From Artemisia argyi (lineage: Eukaryota > Streptophyta > Magnoliopsida > Asterales > Asteraceae): a DNA stretch of 64,000 nt. The stretch covers positions 86,983,055 through 87,047,054 of the forward strand of contig CM060691.1 in the NCBI GenBank assembly GCA_030686995.1, given 5' to 3'. The stretch's first letter is position 1. The number at the start of each line of letters is the position of its first letter. Positions 1-13,065 of this stretch are shown here, one piece after another. The position numbers and the translations under genes were made by a program. The notes beneath the pieces were generated by a model that worked only from the letters and a program-made list of their open reading frames with translations, ran no database searches and was not told where the DNA came from.

Positions 1-2440
1 AGTGTAGGATAGTGTAGCGAAGCTCTGTCAGTTTATTTCCAGAATGTATTTAGAATAGTATTTGTATTGAATTTCAATTGGCTTTAATAAAATTTCAGTT
101 CTCTTTAATTCCTGTTAGCTTATTGGTTATTTTAATTAGTTAGAAGCTAATTTCTCTTAAATACTCAGTTTACTTACAGTTTTTATTTGGCTTAATCATC
201 ATAATCTTTCAATTCAGTTTCTATTCTTACTAAAAAATCCATAAAAATCAGAAAAATAAACAAAATACAAAAAATATTTTTATCTTTCCTTAGTTAAGCT
301 TGCAATTAAGCTTAATTACCTTTTATACAATCCATTTAAGTTCTCTAGCTTATAGTGGATCTGTTTTGAGTCATTAATAATAATCAAGCACATTCAGTCA
401 ACGAAAGTCAACATCATTTGATTCTAATGATTCCTGGAGTTTAGAGATAGATTGAGATAGCAAGGGATGATCTCAGCCTATCTAAAAGATAGGCAAGCAT
501 AGTGATCCACCTCTGTTTCTGCTGAGGTGGCAAAAGCTTTGTAAGTGTCGATTCAAATCTCAATTTTCTAGTCTTATTTGTGAAGGTTTAGATTAGTGTT
601 GAGATTTACTGTTTTAATGATTTAGATTGCTGATATAATAGTAGTAGTTGCTTAACTGAGCTTGTTTTGATCTACTATTCATATGTCTGACTTGTTATCG
701 TGATTGCATAGTTCTATTTGAATAAGTGTGGATCTGTGATATTGAGTTGCTGTTGGATCTAGTTGTTATTGGTTGTTGTTATTGCTTCTATTAGTGATTT
801 GTAAGCTCAGTAAATCAGTGGCTTAGAGATTTGTAGTGTTAATCTAGGATTCATAGTTTAATTGGAATTATAAGGAGTGTTTGGAATAACCTGTTTAGCT
901 GTGATTAGGTGTTAGCTAGTTGGGAATTATTGTATCAGAGTTTCATTTAGGTCAGTATTAGACTTAATATTGCATAAAATCAGTAGGTTAGTTGGACAAA
1001 AATCAAAGTTAGCACCAATTCTCATTAACAGTTAAGTAGAGTAGAAAACAGTTAGTGAAATTGATTTGATAGTTGCATAATAGTTAATAGAAGCTTAATC
1101 TAGTATAAAATTAGCTTAATACAACAAATTAGAGTAGATTTGGTCATTTCAAATGAGGTTTAGTAAAAGTTTTATGCACATTGAGAAGTCAGCATAGTAA
1201 ATTCTGACTCAGCTTTTGAGTCCCCAAAGTCTGCTGAACTCAGATTCAATTAGGGTAGTATAAGGTAGTTTCTCATAGGGCTTTTGTAGTATTTAGCCTC
1301 TCAGTATAGCATACTAGCTTTTGCCCCCTTAACAATTCAGATTGAAGCTTATTGTAATTGCTTAAGTAAGTTTGCAAATAAGTAGTTTGATACAAGAAAG
1401 TTGTATTGGATTTAAGATTGCACAAGTGAATTAGGAGTCATAACCTGAGTTTTATTGAGATATTTGAGCTTATTTGTGGTTATAGCAGTGTTTTTCATGA
1501 TCCATTTGCTTCTGGTTTATTCTGTTACACAATTGCTTATTACTTGGCTTATTGTGACTGCTTATTGCACCATTTTGTTGCATTCTGTGTTTCTCATGAA
1601 TTGATATTGGAACTTTTGAGCTTATTAGAGTATAATCAGTCTAAGTTTTCAGTTTCATACAATTTTGTCACAAGTGCTTATAAATAAGCACTTGTGATAA
1701 GCTGTTTTTGCCTCAATAAGCACTTTTTCAACTTATTTTCTTTTCAAAATTTTTCTCCAAGCTTCTTTTGATATTTTAGAATTTCTGTACTTTTTTCAGA
1801 TTTTTCTGAATTGTTTTACTATTTTTCTTGATTTTTCTTAGTTTAAATTCATTTTTAAATACTTTTTAATAAATAAAAATCAAATAAAAATAACAAAAAT
1901 CTTAAAAAAATCCAAAAATATTTTAGGAAATTCTTTTCTGATATTTTAGATTTTTCAAAATTTATTTTGTATTTTTCACTTTTATTTTTACATTTTCCTC
2001 TATTTTTAATTCATTTAAAAATACAAAAATAGAAATAAATTCATAGAAAATAAATAAAAAGTCAAAAAAATATCTTTTTTTCTGAAAATTCTTGTTAGTT
2101 GTTTAAAAGTTTTAGAAATTTATTTCATATTTGGAGGATAATTTTTCAATAAAAGTTACGTTTTAAATTGTATGTTACGTTTTTAAAATCGCGATTGATT
2201 TTCCATTTCTAGATTTTAAACTTTTGTGCATTAATTGATTGTACCTTATGTATTGTTAGTGATATCTTTTCATTATTTTGGATTCCAAAATCACCATTTT
2301 CACTATTCCACTTTTCACGACACGGTTTTCACGAATCGAAATTCTAAGATTCCATTCACACCTTCGTTGGGAAACGACTCGGGTAATCCGTATTTCTTGT
2401 GGATTTCCTCGATACTAATATATATACTATAATTGATTGC
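1..2440. repeat. Diverged LTR-like sequence (Tat/Athila-type, tentative)
   Basis: There is no credible gene here; the reading frames are short and AT-rich. The stretch around 2300-2400 (attccattcacaccttcg, then aacgactcgggtaa) resembles the end part of the LTRs at 12220-12270 and 19430-19480. The gcttatt-rich text near 1540-1720 resembles 11680-11730. I infer an older, diverged relative of the element at 5137-19641. Its start lies outside the window. Confidence 0.35.
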
Positions 2441-2968
2441 TATCAGGATCTCTTGTAGTTAGTGTGTTTGTGTGTTGATCAAGTGGATCATGGTAGACTG
2501 AAGAGTGTGTAGATTGTGTGAAAGGTTAGGATCGTGTTGATCGTGTGAAAGGTTAGGATCGTGTAGATCGTGTGATTAGTTTGGATCGTGTGGATCGTGG
2601 TAGATTGGTACTAGCCAAGATTAGTACTCGACATCTAGCTTAGTGTCGAAAAATAACGTAAGCGACGTTGTACGGTTTTCTCCGCCTGAAGGGAGGTTGT
2701 TGACATAGTGCTTATAACTCTCGAGTTGGGTACTCGGGGAGTGGAGTAGGGCGAAGAATAGCTTCGCGACCGAACCACTATAAATCTCTTGTCTCGGTTT
2801 GATCTTTCCATCTCTATCTCTTTACATATTTCTATTACTTGTTATTAGTAGTTTAAAGTTGTGTTCAAATTGGTGTTGGTTGATTTCATCTACATACGAA
2901 TCAAATTTTTTCACAAAGTAAACTTGTATAATTAAACAAAAAGTCGGTAAACTATTCAAACCCCTCCC
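2441..2968 (+). repeat. Left part of a copia 5' LTR, split by later insertions
   Basis: This stretch contains short GATCGTGTG-type repeats (2510-2610), a TATA box (TATAAAT, 2779-2785) in a GC-richer promoter-like setting, and a C-rich end (aacccctccc). The same LTR appears to continue at 20776-20793, just before a tRNA-Met-type primer binding site. I infer that 2964-2968 and 20771-20775 (both CTCCC) are the target duplication of the element inserted between the halves. The left LTR border is not defined. Confidence 0.5.
2779..2785 (+). promoter_or_regulatory. TATA box of the split copia LTR
   Basis: TATAAAT follows cgaaccac and precedes a CT-rich stretch, the usual layout of a copia LTR promoter. 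It is about 190 bp before the point where a later insertion splits this LTR. Confidence 0.4.
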
Positions 2969-3959
2969 TGTAACACCCCGATTTTCACACTTCGCAGCGG
3001 AATTAGGGTTGGGGTATTACTCCATGTTATCACAGTCACAATAATAGAAAACGACTCGAAAAGAGACATTTTATTAATAAGTTATCATTCATTAAAATAT
3101 CAAAGTTTTATTAAGATGAGGTCCCGTGAATCTAAGTGTGAAATAGTGTTTGAATGATAACAAGATTGAAAGTCCTCCGAGTTCAGTGCCGCTTCCTGCC
3201 ATAACTCCGTAATGGCTATATACCTAGAATACATGCATTAAAGAGTCAACACTAGGTGTTGAGTGAGAGTCATAGGTTTAAGTAATGGTAGTAGTGTGAA
3301 TATAAGTTTAGTAAAGCATGGGCTGCTTTGTTTTACACCCATGTAGAGTAGTAGAAACCTTATTTAAACAGTTGTATTTGTCAGTATTGTATGATCAGTA
3401 CAATACTACAGATAGGGGTTTTATTGCGCTAAGCTCATGAAACCGTACTAACAGTCCGGGTCATGGGGGCTGCAGACCCACCATGAGGGGAAGAGTAGGA
3501 TAACTTGCCAAAGTTAGTCTTTAGGGTTTCAAGTATAGTACTTATTGGTACTCTCCCAGAAAGAGAGCTACCAACGGGAGTTGTCAAACTCCAATAGATC
3601 TATCAACTATACTCGCGTTCGCGTGGGTAAAATATCTCAAACGATTATGGTTCATGAATTTTGGTTATGTAGTGGTGGCAGAGAGTTTACTCGTGCAATA
3701 ATCAATAAAAAGATTTGTATTCAGTTTAAAGTAAAGCAAGTAGCATGTATCCCCCTCACAGGGTTTGTAAAGCATTTAGAAAGCGTTTAAAAGGTGTGAG
3801 GCTATAAAAACTCACTTGGGCTTTAGGATATTATGATGTGAAAAGTGACTCAAGGATTAGACTGCTGACTCACGTATCCTGGGTGTAAGGTTTGGTGTGT
3901 GTGTGTATGTATGTCAAGTCTTAGTCTAGGTTTTTAAGTAATTACTTTTAAGGTTTCTA

Positions 3960-4300
3960 GATATAACATAACACCGTTCGGGCCATCACAATTCAGAATT
4001 TTATAACTCCTTGCATGAAGCTCCCTACTATTGTATTATGTTATCAACATAATACCGTTCGGGCCATCATAATTCAGAAGTTAATACTCCTCACATGAAG
4101 CTTCCTATTATTGAGTTATGTTGTTATTAAGTTTTAATTATAGCATAACACTGTTCGGGCCATCATAATCCAGAATTACATGCAATAATCGTTTGAGGAG
4201 CCAGGGCACTTTAATTCGTAAACCCAGCAAACTCGTCAAAACAAAATATCCGCATGGTACTCCTCACATGAAGCTCCCTATTATTGTGTTATGTTTCTAA
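3960..4300. repeat. Three imperfect repeats of about 85 bp inside the outer solo LTR
   Basis: Each unit carries ccgttcgggccatca followed by actcctcacatgaagc and a ttgtgttatgtt tail. The third copy is split by about 75 bp of other sequence (4175-4255). This is ordinary LTR-internal repetition. Confidence 0.65.
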
Positions 4301-6890
4301 CTCAAAAATAGGTTTTTATACTTATTATAAAAATAGTCCGTTTATACCCTTTAAGTTTATATATTTACACTTTCTACCCTAAACTTATAAACATATAACA
4401 ATTAAGCATATAACTTTATATTTTTCACACAACTAGACCCTATACTTATATATTTTCAAGTAATGGCAGATATGGTCCTTAAACTATACTAACTTTCAAT
4501 ATTTACCCTTTATATCCCTAACTTAACTATATTTCCAAAACTAGTCCTTTTAAGTTTTTAACTTATTTTACTTATTATCCTAAGGTTTTAGAACTTTGCA
4601 AAAAGGGTCCTTATACTTATTAATTCTAATATATGTCAAAAACAGTCCCTAAACTTAATATTTTCAGAAAGTTACCATATATACATCTATGCATGCAAAC
4701 TATTGCAAAACTATTCCTAATTTCAAGTAAACTATATTTTTATGTAACAACTAAGTTTCCTAGCTTATATTAAACTAATATATATTCATTTAAGTCATAT
4801 AAATCAAATTATAGCACATAATAAGGCAATTTAGCATGTAAACACATAATGATCTAAAACTAAGGTTTTAAAATGAAAACTTGTAAAAGAAAATGATCAA
4901 GGCTCTAGATTAAGTCCCTATGGGGTCTAAGGCATATTATAACTATCCTAGGTCAGTAATAAAGCTAAAAAAAGCAAGGTTGAGGCTTACCTAGGTCGGG
5001 GAAGGCTTAAAGTGAAAACCAGGGTTTTCTAAGCTAAAACTAGGACTCGACAAGGACTAAGGCTCTACCACTCGACTCCTACTGGTATTGAGGGCTTAGT
5101 ACTACAGATTATGAGTGAGAGAAAAGAGGGGGGAGGTGATGAGTGTGTAAATACTCATCATTTTTAGTCAAATCTGAACTGTAAAACGATTAAAAACACT
5201 AAAAAACGCAACAGAATACGAAGAAAATCCCAAAGATCGTGTTTTATATGTTTCTGATGCAAAATGAGTGAAAACAAACGAAAAACGAACAAAATTTGCA
5301 TAATTGGCAGTTTCAGTCCCCCAACTTTCAAAATTTGACAAAACTAGTCCCTGAGCATTTATTTTAAGGAAAAGTCAACCCAAATTCTTTAAAAGTCAAA
5401 AGATATCACAAATGATCTTTGGGTAAAATGTTTTCAGAAGACTACAAGTTAAATCCTTGGAATTTCATAGATTGGCAAATTTGGTCCATGTGCTTGCAAA
5501 ATTGTCAACAATAACCCCCAGGAGTTTCAACTTGAAGAAAAGTACATAAATGGTCTTTGTGGAATTATAAGATGGAAAGTTTAGTCCTTGGTTGAAATTT
5601 TGAAAAGATGGCAGAAGTGGTCCCTTGAAGTTTCAGCTTATTGCAAATATGGTCCTTGTGAAATATTTCTACCAAACGGATCCCTCTGAATCCTTTTAAC
5701 CCAAAAAACCAACACCAGCCCACCACTAATCCAAAGCCCACTCCAACCCCAAAGCCCACTCACATCCTGAAATAATAAAACGTATATTGCCCTAGACCAG
5801 TCAAACCCTCCATCACTTTCACCCATCTCCTCCCCCCCCCCCCCCTGTGACTGCAACCCTCCAAACACCCCCATCACTCTCATTTTCTGTCTTCTCCATC
5901 CCAATTCCCCATCCCACTATCTTCATGTTTACTCACAATTATGTACCTACCCCTGCCAGGTCACCCATCCACAACCATTTAGGCGCCAAGAGTGAATTGA
6001 AAGGTTGTGATTATTAAAGATCAATCCAAGGGCTGAGGTTCGTTGCAAGGAAGCACAAAAGTGTCCAACTCAGCAATTCACTCAGAAAGATAGCACAACT
6101 CAGAAGCATCCAAGGAAGACCAAACCTTTTTTTTTTATTATAAATAGATAGGGATGTTGTAGCCTACAAGGCATTAGGTCTTAGTTTTATTTTGTAGTAT
6201 TTTAAATCAATTTCTAAGTCTTTGTAATTTCCTTTGAATTCAATGAAAGTTTGACTTTTCTAAAAAGTTTTCTAAACTGCTTGATTTTCTTTTTCTGGTA
6301 ATACTTGTTCTTGTAGTTTATTTAAGATAGTTATAGTTTCTTTACATCATTACTTTGCAAGATAGTTATAGGTAATGATTATTGGTTTACAACTAGTTAA
6401 TGGTGTAGGATTCGCATGTCTAAGCTGATTTGAAAGAATTATGCCTATTTAGGATTTGAAACTTAGCCTGAATATACCCACCTAGGCTGCTTTTACTGTT
6501 GCAATTTGGCTTAAATGTCCGATTTCTTAGGTACTTTTCTTTGCTCAATTGTTGTTTTTAATTTCTCATATTGCAATTATAGGTAGTTTGCTAGCTTATG
6601 TTTATTTGTTTTTGCTTAGTGTAGGATTAGCTTATCTCTTTAATGGATTTTTAGACCATCAATATACCCTCCCCCATAACTGTTTTGTATGCCTGTTTTG
6701 TCCCCAAACAGTCACTTTGCTAGGCTTAGTTAGAAGATCATATGAGCTTATTAAGGCCTGGATTTTGGATTTTGTTGTTAGATTGTAGTATAGTCTCACT
6801 TAGTGCTAGCTTATCTAGGTTAGTAATAGCTTTTGGAAGCTTTTAGACGGCTGCTACTTGCCTATTTGGATTATTTTCTGTGCCTGCAGC

Positions 6891-9800
6891 TGTAACACCC
6901 CCATTTTTAAGTTTGTCGCAGCGGAAAAGTAATTTGGGTGTTACGGTGAGGATCGAAGTTTTAACCACATAAAACGGTTTAAAAGAAACGTTTTGAAAAT
7001 TATTTGTCATTTAAATAATAATTTTGATAAAAGATGAACCATTTGATTTAAAATCTTATGAAAAGATATAAAGACTTGTAAAAATGACAAATTTGATTTT
7101 TACACCATTTTAATTTATCAGAGTAATAAATGCCCACTCCGTGTCTTGTCCTGCTCCGTTAAATTACCTGAGATACACATGCTTAAAAGTGTCAACACAA
7201 AGGTTGGTGAGTTCATAGAGTTTTAGGGAAAACCCTTTATTTTGTTAGATTTCAGGAATATTTGGTATTGATAAAATACAAACAGTAATGAAACAAGTAT
7301 CGAGTATATTCACAAATAAGTCATATAAATATTCAATCACATTTAATCAAGAATCAATAATCTTAACATGAGCTGGAAACTCATGATACTAAATCAATCA
7401 AATATACAATTCACATATGGTCAAACCTATACAGCTGTATCTAAATATATGTTGAATACATACATTCTTTCCTTTATAGATATTGCACCAAGCCTCATGA
7501 CACGCAAGACGTTAACAGAAGGGGTGTTCTATCAAATCAATGACAGATTTTGCCCTCTAACAATAGGTGATTTGCCAATTCCTATTTTGTCTCAAATATA
7601 GTGTATCACGACTAATACGACTAACCATATGCATAATGGCATTCCGTCAAGTATTAGTGGGATCGGAGGTCAATCCGACACAGGTTTCGAATCTATTCAC
7701 TATATTCGCGCTCACATTACAGTGATTAATGGCTCATGATTGAGGGACTATATGGCGATAAGCTAACTTAGGCAATATCTAGGACTAATGGGCTCATTTA
7801 GCATAACATCATGTAATCAAGTATCGTATCATAGTAATCAATTTGAAAATAGTATCGTTTGAGTATCAGAAATTTAGTTTGAAAATATTATCGTTTGAGT
7901 ATCAGAAATTCAGTTTGAAAATATCATCGTTTGAGTATCAGAAATTCAGTTTTGAAAATATCATCATTTGAGTATCAGAAATTCAGTTTGAATATTTCTC
8001 CAGTAACACATTTATATCACATACCACAATAATCGAATTGAGAACATTTTCATATGAGTATCAATATTTCAGTCAAGAAATTCTTCAATAAATATATAAT
8101 TCACATACCACAATAATCACATTGGAAACATTAACATATTTTAAATCACAATTTATATTATTTTAATATCAATTAGGAGATTGATTTGAATTATGTATTT
8201 TATTTTATTTCATATACTTATCAAGTTATCAAAGTATATGTAAGCATGTATCTCCCCCAATGAGTTTAAAACAATTATTGGAAATGGGGCTATGACTCAC
8301 CTGGATTGATTTGGAAACGATGAAAAGTAAACTAGGATGAGATTTATGGAAACGATTATGGAAACGTCTTTGATACGGAACCTGATAAATAAATTTATCA
8401 GAGAATATAACCAAATACTATTTGGTAAATATGAACGAATAACGAATAATTATTATTCGTTATGACGAATAGATGATGTGCAGTGAAATTATTATGTCAT
8501 GCATGATATGATAAAATACTTAATTTAAAATATCCATCGTAGTTTTACCTTTTTAATCGTAAGAAATAATATTAACTTTTTAAATATCGTTATATATATA
8601 ATTAACGTAAAAATAATTAATATATATAAAACGTAATAAAAATGCATATGACGTGATGGTTGCCGTAAAATAGAAAATAAAATAAGAATGTCAAATAGAT
8701 TATGGGTAGTCCTTGTCCTTTTTCCAATTTTACAATTTTTATACTAACGGCGTTAGCGTTACACCGTTAGTCCTTTTCGTATCTATTTTATATTTATAGT
8801 CCACTACTTGTCCAATATTACAATCTAAGCTTGTAACAATTCTATATTATCAATTTTTATCCTAACTTTCTGTTTCTACATTTTTAGTCCTTTCTTTTCA
8901 CAGTTTTCACTTTTAGTCCCTATAGGTGTGGTCGCGTTACATTTTTAGTCCAAATTTGCAAAAATGATTATAAAAATTTTATGAAAATTTCCGTAGCTTA
9001 TTTTATTAATTTCAAACTTATTTTAACAGCTTATTTTATGAAATGCTTATTTTTATAGCTTATGGGCCTTAATTTGAACCAAACAAAAGCCCATTTAAAA
9101 ATTTAGAGGCGAGGGCATGAAAAATATTTTGGGCTTGAACTTGGGCTTCCTTTGTGATTCTAAAAATATATTTTATGAGCCCAGTGGGCTGTTTTATCGT
9201 GAAATCTTATTGGGCCTTAGATTGAGCCCAATCGACAACTATAAGATTTTTATTATAAATTTGGTTTTGTTAAAACTGGTTTGTGTCGATTCAAAATAGC
9301 TCGAGTAGGGTGTCAAAACGTGATTATTTTTATAAGTCGTATATATGAAACTAATAGTTTTCTAGGTGGTCTATTAGTACGTAGAAAAATATAATATGCT
9401 TGTTACGTGAAATTTTGAGTTATACGTGTACTTTGTGACATGTTTGGACCGATTACTTATTTTGAAAAACTTGAAATATTTACTAAGTGTTTAATGAAAT
9501 TTATACGTGTGACATGGTTTGAAATGGATGCATGAAATGCTCGTAACGTTACAACTAAAGTGAATTATGGTTGCTACGTGACTCCTAGGCCTTCCAAGAT
9601 AGAGGCTAGTCACGTTTCGTGTACTAAAAATATATACGTGTGTGTAATATATATATGAAATGATATACGATTGAACAAATATACATATGATGCATGACCA
9701 ATATTTAACGTGTAACATGAATTGAGAAACGATGGAATCTACTTACAAACACCCTAGAGGTGATAAAGAGGTCGAGTGAAATAGAATGGAACACAAGAAT

Positions 9801-10826
9801 TTATCACGTTCGAAATATAACCCAAACGTTATATATAATTCAAACCCGATATTCCCTTTCTTGCTTCCAACAAATTTAGCAGTCGACTTATGAGTTGTAG
9901 AAATAATGTTTAGGAAGAAACGAATATGTGAAAGAGTTTGAGAAGGAAATGAAGCAAGTGCATGCATGTACGTTTATATGTATCAATTGAAATGAATCGT
10001 ATGGTGTGAAATCACTTCAAAGAAACATATGAAATATGCATGTCAGTGCTACTTGGCTTCTAGGACAAATTTATATTGTTTTAATATGAGATGAGAGTGC
10101 ACAATTTGAGGAGGATTTCTTTGAGATTATTTATATGTCGACATCAATATATATAAGCATACGATTTACAAAATCGTATACTACTTGTACATACTTGATC
10201 ATCTTCGACATTTGAACATAAAATCATCTCAGGAATATTATTAGAAACAATTAGAAACAAACCGGGATTAAAATGGTTGAGTTTGGAATTTATTATATAT
10301 CGATTGAGTTGGATTTTGGCCAAACACTTTGCCTCTATTAAACGTATCAAACGTTCGTCTTAGAAGCTAAAATTTGGCGTCCTAATTCTTTGGTGGGTAG
10401 ACTATTAGGAGGTACAAAAATATGGATACGTTGTGTTTAGAAATCAAAAAATACAAATGTGTTTTGGAGATGAACTGCTCGACTGGAAACAAAAATAAAA
10501 AGGGAAGTTGGGCTGCTGTGAATAGTAACGAAGGGAGTGTTTGGGCTGGAATGAATTAAGCGTGGTTATGGGCTTAAATTTTTATTATGGGCCTGTTTTA
10601 GTTTTGTAATTAGTATTAAGTTAGGATTAGATGAAATATTTATTTTATTAATTGTGTCGTGAACTTGTTTTGTCGTTTGACGAATTTTGCAATATTGTAA
10701 TCGTGACCATTTTAATATACAAAGAAAATTTTAAATTTCCCCGTAAAAATGGTAATTACAATAATGACAGAGATTATTTATTTAATTAACCAAAGTTAAT
10801 TATACAAATTTTTGCGAGGTTTTACA
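6891..10826. mobile_element. Nested solo LTR with 5-bp TSD GCAGC
   Basis: The insert runs from TGTAACACCCCC (6891) to GGTTTTACA (10826), with GCAGC on both sides (6886-6890 and 10827-10831). The uninterrupted site is seen in the sister LTR at about 18040 (gtgcgtgcaaccctgtccc). At 3936 bp it is a long LTR. It lacks coding domains, starts like the outer solo LTR at 2969 and shares CGCAGCGGAA, so it is probably the same family. The region has no supportable gene. Confidence 0.85.
7840..7995. repeat. Short tandem repeat, about 36-bp unit, four copies
   Basis: The unit contains tttgaaaatat, then tcgtttgagtatcagaaa and ttcag. It is repeated about four times with few changes, followed by a more decayed copy. 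It lies inside the nested solo LTR. Confidence 0.8.
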
Positions 10827-11554
10827 GCAGCCCTGTCCCAAACAGCCTCCACATCAGTCCATCTGTGGACTAAATCTTAGATAAGCTTAAGTTAGCTTTA
10901 GATTTTGAAATTATTTGTACAAGTTGTTAGTAATTTGAACTCCCTTTGCTTGAGCTTGTTTTGGATTTAAGCCTCATTAAGTTGATTCATTTTGCCTTGT
11001 TGTGAACCCCTTCACATGTGCAGGCCTGCACATCAGCCCCCCAAACAGCCCCCTAGATAAGCTTTTTTCAAACCAAAAATTTATTGAATTTTGTTTTTAC
11101 ATGTTCCTTGGTGGCCAGAGCTTAATAGTTTGTAGCTTTTAGTTCTTAAATTGTTTGTTTGGTAGCTTATTTTTCAACTTGAACATTGCTATTTGGACTG
11201 TTGCTCTGCTTGGAATGTCCATTGCGGACTATTTGGTATTTACTCATTAGCTTAGTTTGATTGCTCTTTCTTTCTGATTAAATTCTGGATTGTAGACTGT
11301 TGTTATTAAATAGTTTGATGTTGTGTTTGGTAGTGGCTCCCTTGGTTTTAGCTCATGAATTGGTAGTGGATAGTTCCCATAAGTTAGATACTCATTTTAG
11401 GATCTAAAACCTCTACTGTGGTAATTTTGAGTCTTGCTTAAGTTTGATGTAATGAAAAAGTTGGTTTTTAAAAGTTAATGGTTGTTGTTGTAGATAGGTT
11501 TGGCAAAAAGAAATATTGAAAAATAAAATGTTTTAAGAAAATTTGGGTTGGGAG

Positions 11555-11607
11555 AGAATCGAACCTGGGTCACACAGAACACAACACACTCACTTTCCAC
11601 TACACCA
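11555..11607 (-). other. tRNA-like Pol III A and B boxes inside the 5' LTR
   Basis: On the minus strand TGGTGTAGTGG (11597-11607) matches an A box and GGTTCGATTCT (11555-11565) matches a B box. Their starts are 42 bases apart, about the spacing in a tRNA gene. The flanking sequence does not fold into a tRNA (no matching T stem), so this is a decayed tRNA-derived stretch or SINE head, not a working tRNA gene. Confidence 0.45.
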
Positions 11608-12438
11608 CTGGGATTTTTATTACAAGGTTTTCACCATTTACCCTTTTAACCCTTGTTTGTTTGTTTAGTTTAAATTAGCTTATTATCTTTGTTCTGCTTA
11701 TTTCTTGCTTATTCCCACTGCTTATTTCACACTTTTATTTTCTCTGGGTTAGTATTAGTATTATTTAAGTTCCAAAAAATTTCCAGATTTTTAAAATTAG
11801 TTTTAGTATTTTTAAGTATTTAATTTAGTTTAATTAGTAATTAAATCATAATAATTAATTAAAAAATCAAAAAAAAAATTTCTTTTCCAAAAATTTTCTT
11901 TTATTATTAGAATCGTAAAAAATAATATAAAAAATAATTTTTACACCCGTAGGACCTTTGTAGCTAAAATTTCACGTTTTAATTCGTACGTTGACGTTTA
12001 TTTTTAAATAAATGTCACGTTTTTAATTTAGTTTACGTGTTAGGATTCCCGATACCTAATTATGTTTCGAGTAGTGTTTTAGATTTTTCCTAGTTTGTTA
12101 GTTACCTTAGGTTAATTTATTTTTACCTTAGTTCATTAATTTTCAATTTCGTTAATTTAACGTATCGTAAAACCAAATAACCTTTCCAATCATACAAGAT
12201 TTTAATCCCAATCTCATTCGAAGCTTTCCATTCACACCTTGTTGTGGTACGACCCGGGAAACCACTTCCCGGTCTCACAATTTGAATATCACTTTCACAA
12301 GTTTTGCGAGGTAATCGTTTTCCTAAACGGTTTACTCGCACTACTTCACGTCTAGTTTTCTCACGATAACTTAGACTTCACGTTTGTTGATATTTTGATA
12401 ATTGTTGTTTGCACACACCAAAACACAACGAATCAAAT

Positions 12439-12456
12439 GGCGCCGCTGCCGGGGAG
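12439..12456 (+). other. Primer binding site, tRNA-Asp type
   Basis: TGGCGCCGCTGCCGGGGA starts two bases after the 5' LTR. It differs at one base from the tRNA-Asp-type PBS I recall for plant Athila/Tat elements. It fixes the element's orientation as plus. Confidence 0.85.
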
Positions 12457-13065
12457 GCTGTGTGTCGAAAGTCTCGATAAGGTTTAGACGATTAGTCTTG
12501 CAGAACCTTCGCAAGAAGTTACGTTTTCATAAAACTTATAAAAAACCAAAAATATTTTTCTTTTGTTTCTAATATATGTATTATATCTATAAAAGATAAG
12601 AAAAACACAAAAAGATTTTCCCGTTTCCTTGTTTAATAATGACAACATTAAAATCTTACCACCGCAAACCAAGGCAGAACACCTACCAACTGGGGGTGTG
12701 ACCATAATAAGTTCCCAAACAAAAGATCAAAACTTGCCTTTGTATCACTTGCGTTTTGGAAAACTTTTAATCGATAAGCTTACATTAAGAGGAGTCGAAA
12801 CGGTATAGGGCGATCCAACGAACTTCGCCCTAGTGAGAAATCCATTCTTTTCTCCCGCTCCTTGTACGTTTGTCCTTAAAAGTTAACCTTGCGTTTGTGA
12901 TTATTGGTTTAAGTTCCCCTGTCTTTATGAGTGGTCTTGTTTTAATTTTTGTGTTTTTCGAAAAACCCAAAAATAATCTTCATCTCCTATACGTTTAATT
13001 CTCGTCTTCTTATCCTCTTAACCGTTTAATTCTTCCTTCTCATCCCTCGTTAATGTTTAATTCTT
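12457..13065 (+). other. Untranslated leader of the non-autonomous element
   Basis: About 600 bp lie between the PBS and the first ATG. I see no convincing ORF. The part near 12780-12840 (gcgatccaacgaacttcgccct) has a small inverted GGGCGA/TCGCCC pair. A packaging or translation-control role is possible but not shown. Confidence 0.5.

Larger units (their letters stand above)
5137..12436 (+). repeat. 5' LTR of the non-autonomous gypsy element, carrying a nested solo LTR
   Basis: The LTR starts TGATGAGTG and ends GAATCA. It matches 16291-19641 throughout, except that 6891-10831 is extra. Its first kilobase has repeated 'tagtccct'-style text typical of such LTRs. A C-tract lies at 5826-5846. 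ORFs seen here recur in the 3' LTR and are not convincing as genes. Confidence 0.85.

Noticed and set aside
5565..5904. Minus-strand ORFs, repeated at 16792-17061
   Set aside because: They lie in the LTRs and recur only because the LTR is duplicated. A Gly/Trp-rich product from C-rich DNA with no known motif.
6549..6788. Plus-strand hydrophobic ORF, repeated at 17705-17944
   Set aside because: This is LTR sequence again. The start codon is TTG and the hydrophobic make-up follows from T-rich DNA.
7836..8000. CRISPR-like array
   Set aside because: The 36-bp units are directly tandem with no spacers, in a plant LTR.
11555..11607. A true tRNA gene
   Set aside because: A and B boxes are there, but acceptor and T stems do not pair, so no functional tRNA is claimed.
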